Assembly (NCBI GenBank): GCA_018241645.1
Contig: JAFEDL010000021.1
Span: 1-40,857 of the forward strand
Reading direction: 5' to 3'
Origin: Pseudomonadota bacterium
GTDB taxonomy: Bacteria; Pseudomonadota; Gammaproteobacteria; Burkholderiales; SG8-39
Length of the DNA: 40,857 nt
A program made the position numbers and the translations under genes. This document shows positions 33,587-40,857 of this stretch, piece after piece; within the stretch, counting starts at the first letter, position 1, and each line of letters begins with the position of its first letter. The notes beneath the pieces are model-generated. The model worked only from the letters and a program-made list of their open reading frames with translations, was not told the DNA's origin and did not search any database.

Positions 33587-34105
33587 CTAGATGGGGCGCG
33601 TCTCGTCGACCTCGATCGGGCGGCGCTGCGGCGAGAGCAGGATGAAGCTCACCACCGGCCAGAGGAGCGCGCCGAGGAGCGGGCCTACGACGATCGACCA
33701 GCCCGGGAACTGCGCGCCGGCCGCCAGGCGCACGAGCAGCTCTACCGTTTTCGCGCCGAGCAGCAGCAGCGCGACGTGCATGGCCTGGTGCAGCCACGGG
33801 AACCAGAGGATGCGGCGCGACAGCGTGATCGCCGCGAACGCGAGCAGCGAATAGGCGAGCGCGTGCTGGCCGAGCAGCACGCCGTTGCCGGTGTCCATGA
33901 CCAGGCCCAGCAGCCAGCCGATCCCGAGGCCCACCAGGCGCGGCTGGCGCACGCACCAGAAGGTCAGGGTGAGCGCGACGAAATCCGGCACCAGCGCGAT
34001 GTCCTTCCACGGCAGGAAGTCGAGCAGCAGCGCGGCCGCCAGTGAGGCCACGATCGTGCCGATCCGCACCGGCAGCAGGATGTACTGGGGGCGTTCAGAG
34101 AACAT
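33587..34105 (-). CDS. mreD: Rod-shape-determining protein MreD
   Basis: A 172-residue inner-membrane protein with five or six helices, part of the MreBCD-RodA-PBP2 elongation complex. The DFLPWKDIALVPDFVALTLTFWCVRQP start and the GLGIGWLLGLVMDTGNGVLLGQHALAY segment are characteristic. The ATG at 34105-34103 fits the MreD N-terminus (SERPQYILLPVR); the upstream in-frame extension overlaps mreC and is a shadow. Its stop abuts the mrdA start with no gap. Confidence 0.93.
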   Translation of the reverse strand: MFSERPQYILLPVRIGTIVASLAAALLLDFLPWKDIALVPDFVALTLTFWCVRQPRLVGLGIGWLLGLVMDTGNGVLLGQHALAYSLLAFAAITLSRRILWFPWLHQAMHVALLLLGAKTVELLVRLAAGAQFPGWSIVVGPLLGALLWPVVSFILLSPQRRPIEVDETRPI

Positions 34106-34116
34106 TTTCCGGCTCC

Positions 34117-35040
34117 TCAGCGCGCACCGTCCGCCTCCTTCCTGCGCTTGCCCTTGCCCTTGGCCTTGCGCTCGGGCTGCACCGCATCCTCCGGATATTC
34201 CGGGAGCTTCGCGTCGGTGGACAACGTGAGCAGGTAGCGGTTCTTCTCGATCCCCGCCGCCGGCTGGCACACGATCCGCGCGAACGCCGCGACCGCGTCG
34301 CGCTCGATGCGGATCACCGTGGCCACCGGCAGGCCCGGCGGGTAGGTGCCGTCGATCCCGGAGGTCACCAGCTTGTCGCCGTTCTGGATCTCGGCGTTCG
34401 CGGCCATGAAGCGCAGCTCGAGCGTGCCCGAGGTGCCCGAGCCGAAGGCCACCGCGCGCAGGCCGTTCCGGACGACCTGCACCGGGATCGCCTGGTCCTT
34501 GTCGATGAGCAGCGTGACTTCGGAGACCAGCGGGTGCACGCGCGTCACCTGCCCGACCACGCCGGCCTCGTCGATCACCGCCTGCCCGGGCTGGATGCCG
34601 TGCGTGGCGCCCTTGTCGACCATCAGCTTCCTCGAGTACGGGTCGCGACCGGAGTAGAGGACCTCGACCGGCGTGGACCTGAGCGCGAGCCGCTCCTGCG
34701 CGCCGATGAGCCGGCGCAGCTGCTCGAGCTCCGCGGCGGTGGCCTCGAACCGCTGCGCGTCCCGCGCGCTCGCGACGAGCTTCGCGCGCAGCTCGGCATT
34801 GTCCTTCTGCAGCGCCGACTGGCTGGCGAAGAATCCCGCGATGCGCCCGACGAGCTGGCCGGGCGCGGTCGCGACCTGCTGCAGCGGGTAGGTGACCACG
34901 GCGATCAGGCTGCGCAGGGTTTCGGCGTACTTGAAGCGCGCATCCAGCACGAGCAGCGCGACGGACAGTGAGGCGAAGAACGCGAGGCGGACGAGCGGCG
35001 CCGGGCCCCGCTTGAAGAACGGTGGGGGAGTGTGCTCCAT
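34117..35040 (-). CDS. mreC: Rod-shape-determining protein MreC
   Basis: A 307-residue bitopic protein: short cytoplasmic N-terminus, one membrane helix (about 18-36), a periplasmic coiled coil (about 72-112, ALQKDNAELRAKLVASARDA) and beta domains with SRKLMVDKGATHGIQPGQAVID and GDKLVTSGIDGTYPPGLPVA. It activates PBP2 in the elongasome. The C-terminus is unusually basic (KAKGKGKRRKEADGAR) and probably disordered. It lies between mreB and mreD with 11-base gaps on both sides. Confidence 0.95.
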   Translation of the reverse strand: MEHTPPPFFKRGPAPLVRLAFFASLSVALLVLDARFKYAETLRSLIAVVTYPLQQVATAPGQLVGRIAGFFASQSALQKDNAELRAKLVASARDAQRFEATAAELEQLRRLIGAQERLALRSTPVEVLYSGRDPYSRKLMVDKGATHGIQPGQAVIDEAGVVGQVTRVHPLVSEVTLLIDKDQAIPVQVVRNGLRAVAFGSGTSGTLELRFMAANAEIQNGDKLVTSGIDGTYPPGLPVATVIRIERDAVAAFARIVCQPAAGIEKNRYLLTLSTDAKLPEYPEDAVQPERKAKGKGKRRKEADGAR

Positions 35041-35051
35041 CCCCCCTTCAC

Positions 35052-36137
<1,086 letters not shown>

Positions 36138-36157
36138 CTAAGGCTGTGTCTTCAAAG

Positions 36158-36167
36158 ATCATATGAT
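36158..36167. promoter_or_regulatory. Symmetrical -10-like palindrome between mreB and gatC
   Basis: ATCATATGAT is self-complementary and presents TATGAT, a good -10 hexamer, on both strands (36162-36167 plus; 36163-36158 minus). Starts here would give leaders of about 55 bases for mreB and 67 for gatC. Neither strand has a clear -35. Confidence 0.4.
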
Positions 36168-36240
36168 ACCCTAACGGTGCCCCGGAGTAAGCCGTATGGC
36201 ACTGTTTTCGGGCCCTTTTCGACCCCTTTTCGCCCCGCCC

Positions 36241-36528
36241 ATGTCCCTCGACCTCGAGCAGATCCGCCGCATTGCCCGGCTCGCGCGCATCGCCGTCAGC
36301 GACGAGGAGGCGGCCGCCACCGCCGGCAAGCTGAACAGCCTGCTCGGCCTCATCGAAGAGATGCAGGCGGTCGACACTTCCGGCATCGAGCCCATGTCCC
36401 ACGCGATGGACCTGGTGCAGCGCCTGCGCGAAGACAAGGCCGTGGAACCCGACCGGCGCGAGGCCTTCCAGGCGATCGCCCCGGCGGTCGAGGACGGCCT
36501 GTACCTCGTGCCCCGGGTCGTCGAGTAG
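36241..36528 (+). CDS. gatC: Asp/Glu-tRNA(Asn/Gln) amidotransferase subunit C
   Basis: A 95-residue linker subunit of the GatCAB complex, which converts Asp-tRNA(Asn) and/or Glu-tRNA(Gln) to the amidated forms. The pattern [21 protein letters not shown] at the start and [30 protein letters not shown] is standard. The ATG at 36241 is the family start. An in-frame ATG at 36196 would add 15 residues that do not look conserved. gatA begins four bases after its stop. Confidence 0.94.
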   Translation: MSLDLEQIRRIARLARIAVSDEEAAATAGKLNSLLGLIEEMQAVDTSGIEPMSHAMDLVQRLREDKAVEPDRREAFQAIAPAVEDGLYLVPRVVE

Positions 36529-36532
36529 TCCC

Positions 36533-37993
36533 ATGCTCAATGCACCCCTGACCGAACTGTCAGCGGCGCTGGCGGGCGGGAAAGTCTCCAGTGTCGAGCT
36601 GACCCAGCTCTTCCTCGATCGCATCGAAAAGCTCGATGGCGAACTGAACGCCTTCATCACGGTCGACCCGGCCCGGGCGCTGGGAGAGGCCAGGGCGGCC
36701 GATGCACGCCGCGCGGCGGGCGAATCCGGGCCCCTGCTGGGTATCCCCGTCGCCCACAAGGATATTTTCTGCACCGAGGGCATGACCACCACCTGCGGCT
36801 CGAAGATGCTGGCCAATTTCGTCGCGCCGTATGACGCGCACGTGGTCGAGCAATTCCGCCGGGCCGGCGCGGTGCTGCTGGGCAAGACCAACATGGACGA
36901 ATTCGCGATGGGCTCCTCGAACGAGTCCTCGTTCTTCGGCCCGGTCCGCAACCCGTGGCGCAAGTCGGCCGTGCCCGGCGGCTCCTCCGGCGGCTCGGCG
37001 GCGGCGGTGGCCGCGCGGCTCGCTCCCGCCGCGACCGGCACCGACACGGGCGGCTCGATCCGCCAGCCCGCCTCACTCACCGGGATCTGCGGCCTCAAGC
37101 CCACCTACGGGCTGGTCTCGCGCTACGGCATGATCGCGTTCGCCTCTTCGCTCGACCAGGGCGGGCCCATGGGCCGGAGCGCGGCCGACCTCGCCACCCT
37201 GCTCAACGCGATGACCGGGTTCGATGCGCGCGACTCCACCAGCCTCGAGCGGGCCAAGGAGGACTACGCCCGCGACCTCGATGCCCCCCTTGCGGGACTG
37301 CGCATCGGCCTGCCCAGAGAGTACTTCGGCGAGGGCGTCGACGCCGACGTGGATGCGCGCGTGCGCGAGGCGATCCGCTGGTACGAGTCGCAAGGCGCGA
37401 AGACGGTCGAAATCACCCTGCCCAACACCCACCTCGCCGTACCGGTCTACTACGTGCTCGCGCCCGCCGAGGCGTCGTCCAACCTTTCGCGCTTCGACGG
37501 GGTGCGTTACGGCCACCGCGCGGCGGAGTACTCCGACCTCTACGACATGTACTGCAAGTCGCGGGCGGAGGGGTTCGGCGCGGAGGTCAAGCGCCGCATC
37601 CTCGTCGGGACCTACGTGCTGTCCCACGGGTATTACGACGCCTACTACCTGCAGGCGCAGAAGATCCGCCGGCTGATCGCGCGCGATTTCGCCGCGGCCT
37701 TCGGGCAGTGCGACCTGGTCATGGGGCCGGTCGCGCCGTCGACCGCATTCGAGGCCGGCGCGATGTCCTCCGACCCGGTGCAGATGTACCTGAACGACAT
37801 TTTCACGATCCCCACCTCGCTTGCCGGCCTGCCCGGCATGTCGATCCCCTGCGGGTTCGACTCGAAGGGCCTGCCGGTCGGGCTGCAGGTCATCGGCAAC
37901 CATTTCGCCGAGGCGCGCATGCTGAACGCCGCGCACCAGTACCAGAAGGCGACCGACTGGCACTTGCGCGTGCCGGCTGGCACGCCGCTGTGA
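36533..37993 (+). CDS. gatA: Asp/Glu-tRNA(Asn/Gln) amidotransferase subunit A
   Basis: A 486-residue amidase-signature enzyme that releases ammonia from glutamine for transfer by GatB. The Ser-cisSer-Lys triad is K76 (AHKDIF), S151 (PGGSSGGS) and S175 ([10 protein letters not shown]). The C-terminal [32 protein letters not shown] is typical. Middle gene of gatC-gatA-gatB, with short gaps of four and seven bases, so the operon is expressed as one unit. Confidence 0.97.
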   Translation: MLNAPLTELSAALAGGKVSSVELTQLFLDRIEKLDGELNAFITVDPARALGEARAADARRAAGESGPLLGIPVAHKDIFCTEGMTTTCGSKMLANFVAPYDAHVVEQFRRAGAVLLGKTNMDEFAMGSSNESSFFGPVRNPWRKSAVPGGSSGGSAAAVAARLAPAATGTDTGGSIRQPASLTGICGLKPTYGLVSRYGMIAFASSLDQGGPMGRSAADLATLLNAMTGFDARDSTSLERAKEDYARDLDAPLAGLRIGLPREYFGEGVDADVDARVREAIRWYESQGAKTVEITLPNTHLAVPVYYVLAPAEASSNLSRFDGVRYGHRAAEYSDLYDMYCKSRAEGFGAEVKRRILVGTYVLSHGYYDAYYLQAQKIRRLIARDFAAAFGQCDLVMGPVAPSTAFEAGAMSSDPVQMYLNDIFTIPTSLAGLPGMSIPCGFDSKGLPVGLQVIGNHFAEARMLNAAHQYQKATDWHLRVPAGTPL

Positions 37994-38000
37994 GCCGCGC

Positions 38001-39431
38001 ATGACCTGGGAAATCGTCGTCGGCCTGGAAACGCACACGCAGCTGCTCACCGAGAGCAAGATCTTCTCGGGCGCGTCCACTGCGTTCGGCGCGGCCCCGA
38101 ACACGCAAGCCTCGGCCGTGGACATCGCGCTGCCGGGCGTCCTGCCGGTGCTCAACGCGAAGGCGGTCGAGTTCGCCATCCGCCTGGGGCTTGCCATCGG
38201 CGCGACCATCGCGCCGCGCTCGGTGTTCGCGCGCAAGAACTACTTCTACCCGGACCTGCCCAAGGGCTACCAGATCAGCCAGTACGAGCTGCCGGTGGTG
38301 CAGAACGGCTCGCTGAAGATCGCCACCGAAGGCGGCGAGAAGACGATCCGCATCCTGCGCGCGCACCTCGAGGAGGACGCGGGCAAGTCGCTGCACGAGG
38401 ATTTCAAGGGGATGTCGGGCATCGACCTCAACCGCGCCGGCACGCCGCTGCTCGAGATCGTCACCGAGCCGGACATGCGCGGCGCGAAGGAGGCCGTGGC
38501 CTACGCCAGGGCGCTGCACACGCTCGTGCGCTGGATCGGCATCTGCGACGGCAACATGCAGGAAGGCTCGTTCCGCTGCGACGCCAACGTCTCGGTGCGC
38601 CGGCCGGGCGAGCCGCTGGGCACGCGCTGCGAGATCAAGAACCTGAACTCCTTCCGCTTCATGGAGCAGGCGATCGAGTACGAGGCGCGCCGCCAGGTCG
38701 AGCTGATCGAGGACGGCGGCAAGGTGGTGCAGGAAACCCGCCTCTACGACCCCGACCGCAACGAGACGCGCTCGATGCGCTCCAAGGAGGACGCGCAGGA
38801 CTACCGCTACTTTCCCGACCCGGACCTGCTGCCGCTCGTGATCGCCGCAGCCGAGGTCGAGCGCGTCCGGGCCACGCTGCCGGAACTGCCGCAGGCGAAG
38901 AAGGAGCGGTTCGTCGGCCAGTTCGGCCTGACCCCCTACGACGCCGAACTGCTTACCGGCGCGCGCGAGTCGGCGGATTACTTCGAATCCCTGGTGCGCG
39001 AGTCGGGCGCCGAGGCGAAGCTCTGCGCGAACTGGCAGAACGGCGAGCTGGCCGCGGCGCTGAACCGCGACGGGCTGGAGATCGCGCGGAGCCCGGTGCC
39101 GGCGCCCTCGCTCGGCGCCCTGGTGAAGCGCATTGCCGACGGAACGATTTCCGGCAAGATCGCCAAGGAGGTGTTCGAGGCGATGTGGCGCGGCGAAGGT
39201 TCGCCCGACGCGATCATCGAGGCCAGGGGCCTGAAGCAGATCTCCGATTCGGGCGCGATCGAAAAGCTCGTCGACGAGGTGCTCGCCGCCAACGCGAAGC
39301 AGGTGGAGGACTACCGCGCGGGCAAGGAGAAGGCCTTTAACTCGCTGGTGGGGCAGGTCATGAAGGCCACCAAGGGCAAGGCCAACCCCGGCCAGGTCAA
39401 CGAGATCCTGAAGAAGAAGCTCGCCGGCTAG
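38001..39431 (+). CDS. gatB: Asp/Glu-tRNA(Asn/Gln) amidotransferase subunit B
   Basis: A 476-residue kinase/amidotransferase that phosphorylates and amidates the tRNA-bound Asp or Glu. The N-terminal domain has [20 protein letters not shown], where the zinc-ligand cysteines of some GatB proteins (FCGCST) are replaced by Ser and Ala. [17 protein letters not shown] and [11 protein letters not shown] are conserved. The C-terminal YqeY-like tRNA-binding tail ends [22 protein letters not shown]. Its stop converges on the DUF4124 gene with a seven-base gap. Confidence 0.96.
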   Translation: MTWEIVVGLETHTQLLTESKIFSGASTAFGAAPNTQASAVDIALPGVLPVLNAKAVEFAIRLGLAIGATIAPRSVFARKNYFYPDLPKGYQISQYELPVVQNGSLKIATEGGEKTIRILRAHLEEDAGKSLHEDFKGMSGIDLNRAGTPLLEIVTEPDMRGAKEAVAYARALHTLVRWIGICDGNMQEGSFRCDANVSVRRPGEPLGTRCEIKNLNSFRFMEQAIEYEARRQVELIEDGGKVVQETRLYDPDRNETRSMRSKEDAQDYRYFPDPDLLPLVIAAAEVERVRATLPELPQAKKERFVGQFGLTPYDAELLTGARESADYFESLVRESGAEAKLCANWQNGELAAALNRDGLEIARSPVPAPSLGALVKRIADGTISGKIAKEVFEAMWRGEGSPDAIIEARGLKQISDSGAIEKLVDEVLAANAKQVEDYRAGKEKAFNSLVGQVMKATKGKANPGQVNEILKKKLAG

Positions 39432-39438
39432 CGCCTGG

Positions 39439-40098
39439 CTACTTCTTCGCCGCCGGCGCAGGGGCCGGGACCGGCGCGGATCCCGGACCGCGGGTCAGCT
39501 CGAGGTAGCGGCGCTTGTCCTCGTCGTACTTCGCGTTGATCACCTCGACTTCCTTCTGCTTGGCCGCCAGCAGGTCCTCCTGCGCCTTGCGGTCGATCGC
39601 GTTGCTCTGGATGTCCGTGGTCAGCTTGGCGGGCGGCTTGTTCTTGCCGCTGTAGAACTCCAGTTCCTTTTTCAGCGCGGCGCCCGCCTTGTCGATCTGC
39701 GCGATCTTGTCCTGGGTCTGCTTCACCGCCTTCTCGTTGTCGGCCAGCGCGCGGCTGCGGGCGATCTCGATGTCCTTCTCGCTGCCGTAGGTGGACAGCA
39801 GGGCCTTGTTCTTGCGCGCCTCGTCCTTTTCCTTGCGCGCCGCTTCGGCCTCCTGCTCCTTCCTGGCCTTTTCCGCGGCCTCCTTGGCCGCGCGCTGCTC
39901 GGGCGTGAGCATGGCCTCGGTGCGCTTGACGACCTGGCCCTGCTTGTTCAGCTGGTCGGTCGCCTGCCCGGCGCATTGCGGCGGCAGGGTCGAGCCCACG
40001 TAGGTCTTGCCGTCCTTGCCCACGCACTTGATGATCTGCTGCGCCTGGGCCGCGAACGACGCAAGCACGGCAGCCAGCACCAGAATTCCTTTCAGCAT
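39439..40098 (-). CDS. DUF4124 periplasmic protein with a long charged coiled coil
   Basis: A 219-residue exported protein. A signal peptide (MLKGILVLAAVLASFAAQAQ) is followed by a short DUF4124 domain (IIKCVGKDGKTYVGSTLPPQC, with its paired cysteines). A long, lysine/glutamate/alanine-rich helical region (about 60-195) probably forms a coiled coil, and the tail is a proline/alanine linker (PVPAPAPAAKK). The ATG at 40098 puts the signal peptide at the start. The function of DUF4124 proteins is unknown. Divergent from pyrE across 172 bases. Confidence 0.85.
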   Translation of the reverse strand: MLKGILVLAAVLASFAAQAQQIIKCVGKDGKTYVGSTLPPQCAGQATDQLNKQGQVVKRTEAMLTPEQRAAKEAAEKARKEQEAEAARKEKDEARKNKALLSTYGSEKDIEIARSRALADNEKAVKQTQDKIAQIDKAGAALKKELEFYSGKNKPPAKLTTDIQSNAIDRKAQEDLLAAKQKEVEVINAKYDEDKRRYLELTRGPGSAPVPAPAPAAKK

Positions 40099-40228
40099 CA
40101 CTTTCCCCCGGGTTCGCGAATGCACGCGCATTTTGCGCCTTTAAGGGCTGCCGCTCAACCACAGGCCCGATCCACCAAACGTCCGTGCGCCTCGCGGGGT
40201 TGACCGCGGGGCGGGTGCCGGGATGCGA

Positions 40229-40234
40229 TAGAAT
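40229..40234 (+). promoter_or_regulatory. Candidate -10 element (TAGAAT) upstream of pyrE
   Basis: TAGAAT lies in GCGATAGAATTCCGCC, 36 bases before the pyrE ATG. A TTGACC -35-like hexamer is at 40200-40205, but the 23-base spacer is longer than optimal. Confidence 0.4.
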
Positions 40235-40270
40235 TCCGCCACCTTCCACGCTGCCAAGCCCGACACTCCC

Positions 40271-40857
40271 ATGGTCTTTACCGACAAGGCGCTGATCGCC
40301 GAGATCACCGCCAAGATGCTCCTCGAAGTGAAGGCGGTCCTGTTCTCGGACGCCAAGCCCTTCATCTTCACCTCGGGCTGGGCGAGCCCGGTGTACATCG
40401 ACGGCCGCAAGCTCATCTCCTACCCGCGCATCCGCAGCCAGCTCATCGATTTCGCCGCAGCCACGCTGGTGCGCGACGTGGGCTTCGAGCAGTTCGACAC
40501 GGTGGCCGGCGGCGAGACCGCGGGCATCCCGTATGCCGCGTGGATCGCCGACCGCCTCGCGCTGCCGATGCAGTACGTGAGGAAGAAGCCCAAGGGGTTC
40601 GGGCGCAACGCGCAGATCGAGGGCCATGTCGAGGAAGGCGCGCGCACGCTGCTGGTCGAGGACCTGACCACCGACGGGCGCTCCAAGGTGATCTTCTGCA
40701 AGGCGCTGCGCGACGCGGGCGCGGTGGTCGACCACGTGTACGTGAATTTCTACTACGACATCTTCCCCGAGTCGAAGAAGATCCTCTCCGACCTGAACGT
40801 CCGGCTGCACTACCTCTCCACCTGGTGGGACGTGCTCGCGGTGGTGAAGAAGGGCGG
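40271..40857 (+). CDS. pyrE: Orotate phosphoribosyltransferase, N-terminal part (runs off the right edge)
   Basis: Joins orotate and PRPP to form orotidine 5'-monophosphate in pyrimidine synthesis. The first 195 codons are present of roughly 215-230 expected. The protein begins [22 protein letters not shown] and shows [20 protein letters not shown], the [12 protein letters not shown] loop, [17 protein letters not shown] (the flexible catalytic loop) and the PRPP-binding motif [10 protein letters not shown] near residues 127-136. The ATG at 40271 is the family start. It lacks a visible stop because the window ends. Confidence 0.95.
   Translation, partial: MVFTDKALIAEITAKMLLEVKAVLFSDAKPFIFTSGWASPVYIDGRKLISYPRIRSQLIDFAAATLVRDVGFEQFDTVAGGETAGIPYAAWIADRLALPMQYVRKKPKGFGRNAQIEGHVEEGARTLLVEDLTTDGRSKVIFCKALRDAGAVVDHVYVNFYYDIFPESKKILSDLNVRLHYLSTWWDVLAVVKKG

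Noticed and set aside
30561..34010. A possible PBP2-RodA or MreD-RodA fusion, as one 1149-codon frame covers the region
   Set aside because: The rodA frame is merely open upstream. mrdA is intact in another frame with all active-site motifs, and rodA has its own ATG at 31679.
36213..36240. Direct repeat CCCTTTTCG upstream of gatC
   Set aside because: Only two short copies and no known site; likely chance in a C/T-rich leader.

Overview
The window is a high-G+C chromosomal segment whose gene neighbourhoods (polA next to DUF2782 and thrB; DUF971-ubiE; ubiJ-ubiB; pilTU divergent from yggS-proC-yggT-yggU; mreBCD-mrdA-rodA divergent from gatCAB) are typical of Betaproteobacteria. I cannot name a genus. 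A hand count of one flanking 60-base row (26641-26700) gives 65% G+C. Both ends cut through genes: polA on the left and pyrE on the right.

Layout. 1-9784: polA (minus, partial) is divergent from a LOG-family gene. Then come DUF2782-thrB-BPSS1780-type membrane protein, a 1276-residue FAD/Fe-S oxidoreductase, a HIT protein and a PilZ-like protein. 9781-11909: phoB-phoR on minus, with a candidate Pho box in front of phoB. 12021-16320: DUF971, ubiE, a Tim44-like protein, ubiJ and ubiB. 16327-21609: a VanZ-like membrane protein, then a tightly overlapping run of thioredoxin-fold ferredoxin, alpha/beta hydrolase, NodI/NodJ-type ABC exporter, hemJ and an RlmL-type rRNA methyltransferase. 21622-24595 (minus): pilT, pilU, a terminator, a small conserved protein and arfB. 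24663-27048: yggS, proC, yggT, yggU.

27049-28988 is an AT-rich island (one 60-base row, 28261-28320, is 33% G+C). It carries two divergent genes for multi-pass membrane proteins that I cannot assign to a family. It is the only clearly foreign-looking part of the window and the best candidate for something undescribed.

28989-40857: aceA (isocitrate lyase, minus) with its own terminator; the rod-shape operon mreB-mreC-mreD-mrdA-rodA (minus); gatC-gatA-gatB (plus); a DUF4124 periplasmic protein (minus); and pyrE (plus, partial).

Most genes are housekeeping: DNA repair, ubiquinone synthesis, cell-wall elongation, Gln-tRNA/Asn-tRNA amidation, twitching motility, phosphate sensing, the glyoxylate shunt, proline, threonine, haem and pyrimidine synthesis. 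I saw no rRNA, tRNA, CRISPR array, insertion sequence or phage gene. The regulatory calls rest on motif reading alone and are weaker than the gene calls.
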